Shown here in pieces: positions 23,041-33,833 of a stretch of 64,000 nucleotides of DNA. The notes below the pieces were generated by a model that ran no database searches, had not been told where the DNA came from, and saw nothing but the letters and a program-made list of their open reading frames with translations. Position 1 is the first letter of the stretch. Each line of letters begins with the position of its first letter. The position numbers were made by a program, and so were the translations under genes. Origin of the DNA: Paraphoma chrysanthemicola (lineage: Eukaryota; Ascomycota; Dothideomycetes; Pleosporales; Phaeosphaeriaceae). Where the stretch lies: the NCBI GenBank assembly GCA_020744225.1, contig JAGMWG010000010.1:1302001-1366000 (forward strand). The letters are read 5' to 3'.

Positions 23041-23389
23041 GAATCATATCGAAGCTGCGCTCAAGGGCAGGTTGCATGCTGGAGTGGGGAGTTTACTCGT
23101 ATAGACTCAGCGTTTAAAGTTATCGTTGAGGGTACAACTTTGGAAGTGAAAATCTGGAACCGGCATGCCAAGATTGGAGCCGATTTGTCCATAGGGGCCT
23201 GCACAGCATCGAATTTGGTATTCACTGAGTGTCGAGGTCTCGTTGTGCAGCTACTTCACCCTAAATTGTCATGCGTAGAGTCGGAAAGCGCTAATATGCC
23301 ATAGGAAAAGAAACACGATACCCTCATTCATTCTTCGAATGGACTACACAACATTGTGGCGAACCATCACCATCACATTTACTTTCTTC
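23041..23389. other. Intergenic, convergent 3' ends
   Basis: This 349-bp spacer lies between the 3' ends of the hydrolase gene and the minus-strand gene at 23390. It should hold both 3' UTRs. No gene is seen. Confidence 0.45.
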
Positions 23390-24613
23390 TCAACTTCTTT
23401 CAGTCAAGTACTTATCCAACTCCGACACGCCTACCGTGGGCGGATCCCGGACCCTATTCCCACGTCGATTCGGCCTCCAATTCTCCCAGCTTGTGCTGAC
23501 AATTCTACCATCTGCCTTGGGCTGCACCGTCATGCCCAAACCCGTTGCCAGGGCCCCACGCTTGACTGTCATGGCAATCTTGCCTCCACACACATTTCTA
23601 AGGATGTGGGTCACAGGACTGTCTGAATCGTTCCAGACGACGCCGTATCCGTTTGTGCCTGTATAGAGGATCCGTGTATTCAGCTGTACTACCTGTGTTG
23701 GCTCGGGAGGAAAGAGTGTGCGGATAAGATGAGAGAGGGCGGCAGTGGCAAGAGTGTTTGTTGTTTCTGAGAAGGGCGGGAAGGTATGCTTCGTGCGTGT
23801 TACGACACGATTACGTTTTGTAAGTGGCGGATCCAGTCGCAGACGAGGGCGCTGTATAGGGGCGTTGGCATTCTGGATGCGGTTGAATGTGTTCATGACG
23901 CCACTGCGCGTCTGGGTGCGCATGGGCACGGGTGTGCCGAAAGACTCTGCAATGGCAAAGCTACCGGATAAGCCCGGACGCTCATCATCGCTGCCTTCGT
24001 GGGATGTAGGAGAGTCTGGCTCAGCTTTTGGCGTAGGGCAGTAGTAGCCGGTAATATAGACGCGTCTTGCCTGCTTCAACAGGTATGGGTACTGATTCTT
24101 GAGGACCAACAATCCATACGGGTACGTGACATGTAGGGACAGGCCTTCCTCATCGTTCTCAACTACCGGCGCCTGCCCATCGGCGTTGCATTTTCGCGAC
24201 AGCGCCCGCGCTGCCTTGATCTGCCTGCGGCCACGCATGTAGTCTGTCAGCTCGTCATTGACGAGATGGCAAGACAATTGTAGTGCTAATGGGGCCGGCA
24301 TGCCCAATGTGCCAGTATGTTGTTCAACGGACCCCATACAGCCATTGTCGATGCCTATCTCGGGCGGGTTCGCGATGGACAGAAGAGACGCGTCGTAGTG
24401 GCTCCGTGCCAGCGGGGCGAGGTCAAGCGGCAGACCTGGGATATCGTACTTGCGCGCGCGGTCTTGGATACGGTTGCCGAATATCGTAACATATCCTGCA
24501 CTGATCGTGACAGCATGGGAGTCGGCAAGAAGATAGTCGTAAATGTTGCAGCGCAATTCTGTCGGTAGCGATAAGAAAGCACTGTACATGTCTGGCTCGT
24601 GGAATGTAGTCAT
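23390..24613 (-). CDS. Unrecognised protein with 2EXR/F-box-like N-terminus
   Basis: One frame of 407 residues starts at the ATG at 24613; an in-frame extension upstream has no ATG. Residues 8-25 contain FLSLPTELRCNIYDYLL, the opening helix typical of the fungal 2EXR/F-box-like proteins that are abundant and poorly characterised in Pezizomycotina. The middle (about 190-280) is polar and Pro/Ser/Arg-rich. The C-terminal third has a folded-looking segment (ILYTGTNGYGVVWND). No catalytic motif, signal peptide or membrane span is visible. It may be a substrate adaptor by analogy with F-box proteins, but no function can be assigned. Confidence 0.7.
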   Translation of the reverse strand: MTTFHEPDMYSAFLSLPTELRCNIYDYLLADSHAVTISAGYVTIFGNRIQDRARKYDIPGLPLDLAPLARSHYDASLLSIANPPEIGIDNGCMGSVEQHTGTLGMPAPLALQLSCHLVNDELTDYMRGRRQIKAARALSRKCNADGQAPVVENDEEGLSLHVTYPYGLLVLKNQYPYLLKQARRVYITGYYCPTPKAEPDSPTSHEGSDDERPGLSGSFAIAESFGTPVPMRTQTRSGVMNTFNRIQNANAPIQRPRLRLDPPLTKRNRVVTRTKHTFPPFSETTNTLATAALSHLIRTLFPPEPTQVVQLNTRILYTGTNGYGVVWNDSDSPVTHILRNVCGGKIAMTVKRGALATGLGMTVQPKADGRIVSTSWENWRPNRRGNRVRDPPTVGVSELDKYLTERS

Positions 24614-25058
24614 GATGTAGTGAGTCGTATTCAATATAGTTCCAACAAAGCGAGAGTCGCTGAATTTATTGCTATAAGAGAGCGGTCATGAGTCTTGTAC
24701 AAAAAATTGAGTGCCTGGACAACGCGTTGTTGTGGTGGCAGCCGGTCGCAAGGGAAAGATCGAGTGTGGTCGAATCATGCCCCACTTGTAATGCATGAAA
24801 CAAACAGCACGCGCACACCAGCGAGTAGCGTCATGCGGGCCGCTACCGCTCCGAGACGAAGAGTCATCACTTTCACTGCCATCGATCCTGGTCACCAATC
24901 AAATCTTTGCCACCGTTTGTTTGTTTACTGCTGCTGAGACTCTGAGGCTGGATATGCAGGTACAAGCTGGCCTCGGCCTAGCAACGTGCTTGTCTGTACG
25001 CATATGCTAAACACAACGGTAGGATTAATTTGTCCAATGGCTTTACAATCCAATACAT
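24614..25058. other. Intergenic between two minus-strand genes
   Basis: This 445-bp spacer holds the promoter of the 2EXR-like gene and the 3' UTR of CDC123. No gene or element is recognised. Confidence 0.45.
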
Positions 25059-25278
25059 CTAGTCATCCTCGCTGTCCTCGGCGCGCTGTTGTTCTGCGAG
25101 TCTTTGTGCTTCCTCCCACTGCATGGCAAACTCCCTCAAACCTCCACCCCCATCTCTACTTGCATCGACCACGTCCTTGGGCATCTTATGCGCGCTGTAC
25201 TGTGGTGTTGTGAAGCCGTACGCTTCTGGGTCGTCTCGACGCACAAGTCGAAACTCGGGTTGCCAGATCTCTTCCACT

Positions 25279-25310
<32 letters not shown>

Positions 25311-26371
25311 TGTGTCTTCATCTTCCACCTCGTCTTCAACATCCACGCCAGCTGCATCGCCAGGCCGAGTTATCCTGAGCCGTACTGTGGTCTCGACCGT
25401 TTCATTGTCGTTCTGGGTCACATCAGGCAGTTCCAACGTGAGAAGTTCCATCCAAGAGAACAATAGCGGATCGGTGCGCACAGCCCACGGGTTGATGTCC
25501 ATGAGCCATGCCTTGTTGTGTGGTGGAGGCACGTATACGTCGAATGTGAAATTGGGATCAGGGAAAGTGTCTCGCAACCGGACATCGAAGAACTCTTGAA
25601 TGGTATCGCGGAGCTTGTCTTGCATATTGAAGAGAAAGTCGAAGTGGTTCAGGTCTCGCTGACACAACCCAACAAGCCGTCGCTCCCGGACGAAGCATCT
25701 GAACTCCACGCTCGGGTTCAGTGTGATCCACTTTCGCAGCACCAGATGATATGGTATCTCTTCCTCGGCTCCTGAGTCCTGTTCGACAGTGTCATCAAAG
25801 GCGTGTGCCAGGTCGTGGGTGACAAAGTCGCTACTCTTCAACAGCAGATATATGTCGTTCGGAGACCGACATTCCATGTTGTTGGTTGCGTTCATGAAAG
25901 TCGCGTCTTTCGGCGCGCTCCAGTTCAGCTTCGGTGCCACTTTGCCGCCCAGTTCCTCGATGGTGCGCTCGATGGCCTCGTGAGTGTCACGCCAGGCGGC
26001 GCTGGGGTCAACTGCGTCGTCCTCATCGTCGTCATTATTATCAGCACCCGAGAAGATGCCACTATCATTGTCTGACCATGCAGCGTTGTCCGCGTCTTCA
26101 GGTGGCAGTATGATGCCGTCGGCGCGCAAGTAGTCTAGAAAGGCAGAAGGTAGAGGAATGAGGCGTGCTTTGGGAGTTACGGTCCGATATCTTCTATGGC
26201 GTTAGTTTCTCCAATATCACATAGCCGTGTGAGTACCAACTTTGGATGCCAGCTGTGGTATGAGCAATTCAATATGTGCTTCCTGGTCACCGGAGGAAAT
26301 GGCAATTCTTTCAGGCCAGTGTCTGCTGGCGCAGAGTCGATGGGATCACTTGCCAAGTCGTGTGTATTCAT
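25059..26371 (-). CDS. CDC123: Translation initiation factor eIF2 assembly protein CDC123 (D123 family)
   Basis: Two exons (26371-26241 and 26190-25059) give 420 residues. The D123 ATP-grasp fold is recognisable from YHSWHPKYRTVTPKARLIPL near residue 35-55, DGIILP, LRKWITLNPSVEFRCFVRERRLVGLCQRDLNH, and VYVPPPHNKAWLMDINPW near 280. CDC123 binds eIF2-gamma and promotes assembly of the eIF2 complex, so it is needed for translation initiation and cell-cycle entry. The intron donor is GTTGGT at 26240-26239; the nearby GTACTC shifts the frame. A TAG acceptor 3 nt upstream of the one I used would add one residue. A poly-Asp run (from a GTC repeat on the plus strand) sits in an acidic loop near residue 340. 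It is divergent from CWC21. Confidence 0.92.
25281..25310. repeat. (GTC)10 trinucleotide microsatellite inside CDC123
   Basis: Ten perfect GTC units on the plus strand read as GAC (Asp) codons in the minus-strand CDC123 frame. They form the core of an Asp/Glu-rich loop. The tract probably varies in length between strains without breaking the frame. Confidence 0.9.
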
Positions 26372-26611
26372 GGTGGCTTATGTGGACATGAATGAGAGGA
26401 AAAGAAGAGGAAGTGAACACAGCACGAGCAAGAAGGTGACTCCATTGCTGTGTGAGTCTTTCGTCAGTCTGGCTGGGAAAGTTTTGGCGGGGCAAGTGCC
26501 ATCATCGCCGAAAGCTTGGGCCCCTTCCCCGAGACTCCGCCCGCTCCTGCAACTCAACTTTCAAAGCCTCGCGACTCCACTTCGCTTTTCATACAGCAAC
26601 ATCCGCCCAAT
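26372..26611. promoter_or_regulatory. Divergent promoter of CDC123 and CWC21
   Basis: Only 240 bp separate the start codons of these divergent genes, so their promoters overlap or abut. The half nearest CWC21 is pyrimidine-rich. No TATA box is obvious. Confidence 0.55.
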
Positions 26612-27216
26612 ATGGCAGACAACGTCGGCCTTACTACGCCGAGAGGTAGCGGGACCTCCGGATACGTGCAGAAGAACCGATCGCTTCTGCGACCACGCGA
26701 CAAAGTTGCGCCGTATCCAAAAGACTGGGAGCAGGCAAAGCACCGTCCACGACAGCCAGACGCCGCTATTCTCGAACACGAAGCCAAGCGCGAGGTCGAG
26801 GTGAAGGTGTTGGAACTGAGAGATAAGCTTGAGGACGAAGGGTATGTCATAGGCCTACTTTCCTGAATAGTTTGATGCAACTAACATGTCTCAGCATTGA
26901 CGAGGACGAAATCGATGACCAATGCGAAGCTCTGCGCCGCAAACTCGATCAAGAGCGGATAGACGGCAAGGATCTTGGTCCGAATGCCAAACGACTCAAG
27001 TCTCATCAAGTACACGATCTCGCCAAAGCCAAGATCGAAGACAATGAGCGGCTGAGGAAAGCCCTGGGTATCTCCGCAGATTACGAAGAAGGCAGCCACT
27101 GGAGGAAACAGGAGGAGAGGATGCGGGAAAGTCTTGCTAAGAGAGAGGCCGAGGATGACGACAAGACTGAGAAGGCGAAAGAAGCTAGGAGGTACAAAGA
27201 GGACGATTCGGATTGA
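26612..27216 (+). CDS. CWC21: Pre-mRNA splicing factor CWC21 (cwf21 domain)
   Basis: Two exons (26612-26841 and 26895-27216) give 183 residues. The N-terminus MADNVGLTTPRGSGTSGYVQ and following NRSLLRPRD are typical of Cwc21/SRRM2 proteins. The cwf21 helix pair spans about 55-110 (REVEVKVLELRDKLEDEG, then DEDEIDDQCEALRRKL). The tail is charged and helical. Cwc21 binds the spliceosome core proteins Prp8 and Snu114 and supports the catalytic centre. The intron has a CTAAC branch point close to its TCAG acceptor. It shares a 240-bp promoter with CDC123. Confidence 0.92.
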
Positions 27217-28442
27217 AGCTTTATGATCTGCGATTCGGATGGCAGCATCAACTAGCCGTACGTCTACGTTGCTGGTTGGGATCTCAAGTGAAAGATGTCA
27301 TGTTATGATCTGTTTCGGCGGCGTAAGGGGCCGAAGATGCTGAATCAGGTAAGAAAAAAAAAAAGATCCCGCAACCTTAAAACCAGTTACTAACGTGGTG
27401 TCACAGTCATGATCGCTCGATCAACTGAATATAGTAGTGCACTGAGGTGCACTGGACCATTACTCCCTGGAGTTGACAAGTGTTCGCGGGACACTGGTAT
27501 CGTACTGCATAATTACTCAACTCCTAGGGGCACAATGCGCCACAGAGCGAAGCATGGGATTCTCTTCGAAGGCAATGGATGGCGCCTTGAACGGTCCCCG
27601 ATTTCCAGCGAAAGCACTAAATTACGGCGCATACAACCCGGCCAGGTCCACTCTTTCTAATGCAGGAACCCTTTCAAGGCGCACTTGCTCACACTGCTCT
27701 CCAGCTGACCTGACGTGGGCGGTGATCAGCCTGATGCACGCCCAGGATAGCATCTTGGGAGTAGCCAGGTTCTACGCAATCCAAATACTTCATTCTCTTG
27801 GAGCTTCGTACCCAGCCACTGCCGGTCACCTGACTGACTGTCCAGTATCTCTTGTCAGCGCTCAATGCTCACATTCTACAACCATGTGCACTGTTTATGG
27901 GCTTGAGAATCTTATTACATTCTTTCAATATATAAGTTACATATCGGAAAATCGTTGCGGAAAATCTGGCAACGTTATTGCGCTGCAAGCCTCTTCAATA
28001 CAGATACGGTCCGACGCATTTGCTCTGCATTGACAACCCTGCACCGGCCAGATGTTGCGCGACCCATGTAGGGCCGCGTGGGTACATGCGAAAGTGTTAT
28101 TGGCCAGCACGGACTGGCCCGCCAAGGCCGATTATGGACTGGCTTCAAAGTGGCACACCTCGGCGGTGGAACCAGTGCGCCGCCTGTCTTCACTGATACG
28201 AACGACGGGGCTTCTCAGAATGCCTCTTCGTCACCAATGTGGGCATCACAGCCTTTGACACTCCTGACAGAGTCGTAGCGTGCAGCAAATTCCACATGCA
28301 ATCTTCTCTCGCCTTCATTGGTCACTCTCCGTGCTCTACCTGGCCAGTATCGTGGACTATATCACCGGGCACTTCGCATTTCTAGGCCCTCTGTCGTCTC
28401 TCGTGCATCATAGACGCACGCAACGTACTTTCGAATGTTACC
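27217..28442. other. Gene-poor 1.2-kb stretch with A11 tract
   Basis: It holds the CWC21 3' end and the leader of the next gene. An A11 run lies at 27354-27364. An open frame of 186 codons (27473-28033, plus) has no recognisable domain and I do not accept it as a gene. Confidence 0.45.
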
Positions 28443-30256
28443 ATGGTCCGACCGGCCGCTGTTGTTCGCGAGACATGGAGCCTTTACACACCTCTCGAGC
28501 GGCGGAACATCGCTATTTACATTGCTGGTATAATGATGTACAAATTTGGCCTAGAGGCTTTCAATGGCTCTGTCATTGCGCTTGCAACGAACCGATACGA
28601 TGAACTCGAAAAAAGGACGCATATCTCCATCACCTTTCAACGCGTCGGCGTTTTGACGGGATTGAACCAAGCGTTTCAGTGCGTGGGGTCGATACTCATC
28701 GCGCCTCTGATCAAGAGATATCCGACGAAGAATGTGTTGGCTTGCGCTGTACTCATCTTCGGCTTTATGAGCAGTTTGCTACTGATTCTCGATGCGGCGA
28801 CTGGAGGCAAATTCAGACCAAGCAGGCATCCTCACGGAGATTTCAGCTACTATGGCGACTACAATACGGATGCCATGATACCGATTTGTAAGTGCTCAGG
28901 TCCTTTCTATTACTCTGGAGACTATGAGTCGTGCGCAAGGCTGTATACTTCAAGCTGTAGGCTGCTCGAGATGACGAGCTCGTGGAGGGAACACAAGCTT
29001 CCAGGCTTTTTTTTGAGCCCCAGCCTCGTGATTCTGCCTAGCAGACGGATGAGTGATGGCAATGATGGCCTATATCGTACGCATATTGACGATGATGATG
29101 CTAACGAACAGCAGTCTGTGTTTCCGGTGTGGTTTACGGCATGGTCGAATTGATTCGCCGCGTAATACCTCGCGATCTTGTGGGTGGCAACGTGCAAAAG
29201 CTGCGACGAATGGATTCCCTGGTCCATATTTTCTACGAAATTTCTGGTACTGCAGGTGCTTTCACCACAGCACTCGCTCTCATCCCGCACTTCGGCAATA
29301 ACTTCTCGTTCATCATCACGCCTATATTCTTTGCGGCGGCAGCCAGTTTGTGGTGGTTTATACAGGATGGCGTGGAGAGAGACACAAGAGCGCTTGTCTT
29401 GGAGAGCCACCCAACGTACGTCAAGGCTGTCGTTGGTGGATTCTACCTCTTCTTTGAATCCTGCTGGACCGGTGGGAAGATAATTTTCACGCATCGCAAG
29501 TTCATTTGGCTGGTACCCGGATACGCTGTCGCGCTATATGGCCATCGCTACCTCGAGAATGCAATTGCGCCTGCAGTTGCTCGACGTTATCTTGGGAACT
29601 CTGCCTGGGCACAGATCATGGTTGGAGGCTCCAATTTTGGTGAACTGCTAGGAGCGCTCTTCGTCTTCATGTTCACCAATCTAGTCACTACGCCAATGCC
29701 CTGGCTGCGCATCGATGCGCTTGCGATTCTCATTGTTTGGTATCTGCCTTTTTGGCACCCACCGAAGAACGACGTCGGTCAAGCGTGGATTGTTGCAGCC
29801 ACGTTCCTGCCTATTAGCTTCGGCTGGGCAGCTGGCGATGTCTCGCTCGCCGCCTACATACAAGCTTCGCTCGCCCGCATCGAATCCCAAACGCAGAACG
29901 TATCCGCCCTCGGCGCCGTCATGGCATTCCTATATTCCTTCTACATCGTCGCGTACGCTATCGCATCCGTCTGCCTAGGCACGTATATCGACCGCGTGTC
30001 GGACAAGAACAACGAGCAAGTGCAATCTGCTATACTCAATGTGGCTGGCGTGCAGTTCACAATCATAGCTGTGCTGGTCATGGTTGCCACCTTCGTACCC
30101 AAGGGTGCATTTTCACTCAACCCGAAGATGCTTTCCGAAGAGGAACTTGATACAGATTTCGAAGACGAAGATTTAGAGTATGTACCTGGAGTGCAAGTCC
30201 GGAGCAAGCGGAGTCACGATAGTCATGAGATGGTGAGCAGGGCGAATAGCACGTGA
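28443..30256 (+). CDS. MFS-type membrane transporter
   Basis: Two exons (28443-28887 and 29115-30256) give 528 residues. Roughly twelve hydrophobic spans are visible, starting with IAIYIAGIMMYKFGLEAFNG and ending with FTIIAVLVMVATFVPKG, followed by an acidic cytosolic tail. The layout matches fungal members of the major facilitator superfamily. I cannot tell the substrate. The join at MIPI|FCVSGVVYGMVELIRR is in phase. The 227-bp intron is among the longest in the window and contains no further in-frame exon that I can see. Its acceptor follows a CTAAC branch point. Confidence 0.8.
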
Positions 30257-31304
30257 AAGTGTTTTTTTGTCCTTACCTTGCAGCGATTTAGCGACATGTT
30301 TTCCAAGAATTGAATGGCAATGTACTCAGATACAGAGCAAGGCAACTAACAACCGTGATTTGCAGTACTTGAGCTATGCTGGAAGGCAGGAGACCTCCAC
30401 AGTAGTGGAACGGACCCTGCACACGGCAAACTCCATTGCTGCCTCCTCAAGTACCATGCTGGAAGCGAGGGTTCCTCCTTAATCATCTGCCGCTCATATC
30501 TCCGCACGAAGTGATCATAGCTTCGTCGCGACCACCACAACCCGTAATCTCACCCCACACGTGCTGATTGTCCCAAGACTCATGCGACCTTGCGCGTTAC
30601 TATCTGTCTTGTAGCATAGTCGGCTAAGATGGCTTCATGCCCTGAAGCAGAAGGTGACCTCCGCTGCGCTCTGGCGGTGGTAACCATGATCTTTCTAGAA
30701 TGCAGCCGCCAGAATGCGGTCTCTCGGCTGCCAATCCCACGTCGTGAATCCCTTCCTTGTCCTTTCCATAACAAAGTCGTGGCGAACTAAGACTGAGCTG
30801 CGTGGTACCGAGCAGGGGCCGATTCCACAGAAAAGACGACCGCCAAGATGCACGTGGACCGGATACGCCTTCCGAGTGGACAGATGATGGCCATCCTATC
30901 ATCATTCCTCATGGCCGCCAAGCAAAGCTTCGATGCGGTCTTCCACTCGCAGGTGGTTTTGCTTTTAATGGAGCGGGCAGCATGTGCGCATTTGTTCGGG
31001 GTCGCGCGTTTACGCCTCCTCGCGTCCGCAGCACACCGAATCCATGAATAGGGCCGCGCAAAGACGGCTCACCAATCTGACAACCGCTTCGCTGCAACAC
31101 AAGTGCATGCACACCCAGCCAGCTAATCAACCTTAATGCCCTGCGAAGGCTGGGCACACTTTTCTTACTGCAGACCTGCTGGCGCCCACCTCGACACTTC
31201 CGTAGTTATCGCATCAAGTCTGGCAAGGAGTACAACATTAGGCCTGGGCCGCGTCCAGTGCGCTGGGATCTCTCGCAATTCATACCCAAAACGACAGATG
31301 AACG
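30257..31304. other. Intergenic upstream of bHLH gene
   Basis: This 1,048-bp spacer includes the MFS 3' end and a long upstream region for the bHLH regulator. Long upstream regions are usual for fungal regulator genes. No coding frame is supported. Confidence 0.45.
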
Positions 31305-32299
31305 ATGCAGCCATATCCCCAGCCGCAGCATCCGCAAGACACCGACAGGCACGAGAGCGGCCATCGAGGGCCTCTTAGTAGAACATGGCCACAGTTGTTC
31401 AAGAAGAGGAGGCGATATAGCCCCGTGAGAGAAAGTGCGCAGCAAGCAGCCCAGCAGCAACAGCATCAAGCACAGTCTATACCAGCCCAGCAGCAATATC
31501 CGCCGACACAACCAGTTTCATTACCAATACATCCTGTTCAGCCTCACAAGTCGCCATCGTCTGTCACAACACAATCTATAGCATCTCCAGTCTCATCATT
31601 ACGGTCGCCGTCAATAGCAGCAGACACTGCAAGTACGATATCTTCAATATCACATGCCTCATCAGCACCACCAAAGAAGATTCCAATAGCCAGGAGGAAG
31701 AGTAGCATCGCTCCTGCTGGTAGTAATGGTATGCTTCACCTCCCTCCATCATTTCATGATCTGCCAAGTCCATCCCAAATCCCGTGACCTAACCTTGGTC
31801 GCCTGACTCCATGTACTGATACCACACAGGAGCCGGAGGCGTCACAACCCCACAAGCCGACTTGTTAGCATCGAAGTCAAACTATGAGCTGATATCATCG
31901 GGCGAGCACCTGGAAATGGGTCTCCATTTCAGCACCGCCATGGCCACAGGCGTAATGATGAAGCGCGCCACACACCGCGCTGCGGAACAAGCACGACGCG
32001 ACCGCATGAAAACCGCCATGGTAGACCTTGCTGAATTCTTACTTGACGGCGAAGTCACGTTCGGGAGCGGGACCACGTGCTTTGTCGTTATGCGAGGTGA
32101 TGCTAGCAAGGACGTGGGTGAAATAGATGAGCAGGACGGCAAGAAGGCAGCACCGGGAGAGAAGAGGACGGTGAATAAAGCGCGCTTGATTGAAATGGCA
32201 CTGGAGAAGATGAAGGCTCAAGGAACGGAGATTGAGATGTTAAGAAAAGAGTTGGAGGACTTGAAGGCAGGGCCGGATCGCATGGATGTGACGGAGTGA
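31305..32299 (+). CDS. bHLH transcription factor (Pho4/Nuc-1-like group possible)
   Basis: Two exons (31305-31728 and 31830-32299) give 297 residues. The N-terminal half is Gln/Pro/Ser-rich, like an activation region. The basic region (about 186-200, KRATHRAAEQARRDR) has His190, Glu194 and Arg198 in the H-x3-E-x3-R spacing that reads CACGTG-type E-boxes. Helix 1 is MKTAMVDLAEFLL. After an unusually long loop of about 40 residues comes helix 2 (NKARLIEMALEKM), continuing into a leucine-zipper-like coil. An upstream conserved-looking segment (YELISSGEHLEMGLHFSTAM) lies directly before the basic region. The long loop recalls fungal phosphate regulators (Nuc-1/Pho4), but the target pathway is not proven. 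Confidence 0.85.
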
Positions 32300-32951
32300 A
32301 CAATTGCATTCAAGCATTGTCTAGAGGAGCGTTGCGGTGGTTCGAGCATTTTATGATATCCATACTCCATTGGCGTTTTCATTGCAGCCCTCATAGACGG
32401 GGATAGCGTAGGGTGTTGTTATCTGGGCATGATTACTACGGCATCAAGAATCCTATAGGTGTAATATTGCGCCAAATGGCATTTTCTACTGGCTCACTAT
32501 GCTACCGGTTCACAAAGGTGCGTGCGACGTCGGAAAAGGGCATCTTCCAAATCGTGCCACCAAACACCGAGCACTTGTCTCGCTTCCTACTCTCCTTCTC
32601 TTGAATCCCTTGACTTTCTGATCACTATCATGTTCTCTCACCATTTGCTCCGAACGTACTCATTCAGTACTCCGCTTTCTCGTCAACAAGTTGGACTCCA
32701 GAGTCATTGTCTAGATTCATTACTATTTCGCAGACTTTGCATGCAGGGAGCGGCGACTTTGAGGTCAAGGTCATATCATATCAAGATGAGCTTCAATGTC
32801 CCTATTATGTTTCAGACTTTCGTGTCAACCTTTGCTCTGAATCACAACATCTAAAACATGCGCATTAAGCAATTAAATCTCATCAGAAAAGTACATCATA
32901 CATCAAACTATAAACGTGAATTCTGAAAATGATTTACAGCGACAAATCAAG
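32300..32951. other. Intergenic, convergent 3' ends
   Basis: This 652-bp spacer separates the bHLH gene from the convergent minus-strand gene at 32952. The last part is AT-rich. No gene is recognised. Confidence 0.45.
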
Positions 32952-33833
32952 CTAAAATTCTACTTCCATCGTGTCCTCACCCTCCTTTTCGCTCTCCACC
33001 TTCACCTTCTCCAACTTCTCCATCAACTTCGCCCCCATTTCATCACCAAACCCCTCCTTCTTCACCTCCATCTTCGATCCCCTTTTCTTCTCCTCTCTCT
33101 CCTTCTTCGCCTTTCTAGCCCTCTCTGCCTCCAAGCTGTCAATTCTCCAGACCTCGATGTCCGTCTGGGGCATCTTACCAAACTCTGGATTCTTCTTCTC
33201 CTGCTGCACAAACACTTTCTTGCGCTCTGGATCCTGTCTGTACCAGCGCCGAATCGCCGTGAATTCCGCGAGGCTGTAGTGCAGCGTGCAATGCGCATCA
33301 ACGAAGTTTTGTGCGCAGAGAAGCGGAATCGCGTGATTGGGTGGAAACGTGTTGAAGATGTGTTGCAGCAGTGTGAGAGTGATTGGTGGGCCGTGGATGA
33401 GGAGGAAATGTACATGTGTGATCAGATTATCGATGCCGGCGGCGGGGAGTTCGAACAATTTCCATGTATTCAGGAGGGAGATTGCGGTTGTTAGAGACGG
33501 CGGATGCGTGTACATGTGCTGTGGTACAGTGAAGCCAGCGGCTTGCATGATCTTAAGTACGATTCGCTGCACGCTCGCGACGCCGACGGACAGCTGGATG
33601 TTCAGGCCCACAAGGGGTGTGGCGAGGACTGCTTTGGCGAGATCTGGGGGAAGGTCAGGCATGGTTACGACGAAGTCGGCGAGCTTGGGAATGAAGTGTA
33701 GCACTGCGGCCAGAGGTATGAATTGTGGTAGAATGTGCCGAATGGAGACGCCGTTGATGGCGAAGATGACGAATGGAGGTGAGCGGACATTGGGAGGGAG
33801 GGTGCTCGGTGGGAATTCGAGGAGGTAGGACAT
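32952..33833 (-). CDS. Unrecognised protein with charged C-terminus
   Basis: The frame gives 293 residues from the ATG at 33833, chosen for its A at -3. An in-frame ATG at 33887 would add 18 residues. The first 190 residues are rich in hydrophobic stretches (FVIFAINGVSIRHILPQFIPL; AVLHFIPKLADFVV), which may be buried helices or membrane segments. Residues 200-293 are strongly charged, with a Lys/Glu coiled-coil-like tail (ARKAKKEREEKKRG). I recognise no family or catalytic motif. The gene looks real from its length and codon use, but its function is unknown. Confidence 0.6.
   Translation of the reverse strand: MSYLLEFPPSTLPPNVRSPPFVIFAINGVSIRHILPQFIPLAAVLHFIPKLADFVVTMPDLPPDLAKAVLATPLVGLNIQLSVGVASVQRIVLKIMQAAGFTVPQHMYTHPPSLTTAISLLNTWKLFELPAAGIDNLITHVHFLLIHGPPITLTLLQHIFNTFPPNHAIPLLCAQNFVDAHCTLHYSLAEFTAIRRWYRQDPERKKVFVQQEKKNPEFGKMPQTDIEVWRIDSLEAERARKAKKEREEKKRGSKMEVKKEGFGDEMGAKLMEKLEKVKVESEKEGEDTMEVEF

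Noticed and set aside
25281..25310. Tandem GTC units considered as a possible CRISPR-like or minisatellite array
   Set aside because: It is a simple trinucleotide microsatellite without spacers, in a eukaryotic coding exon.
25123..25599. 158-codon plus-strand frame with a poly-Ser run
   Set aside because: It is the antisense shadow of the CDC123 acidic region and its GTC repeat.
27473..28033. 186-codon plus-strand frame in a gene-poor stretch
   Set aside because: Composition looks random, with no domain, no good start context and no splice partners.
28888..29114. Possible extra exon inside the 227-bp intron of the MFS gene
   Set aside because: The frame continues into this intron but yields non-membrane, low-quality sequence. 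The direct join gives a continuous transporter.
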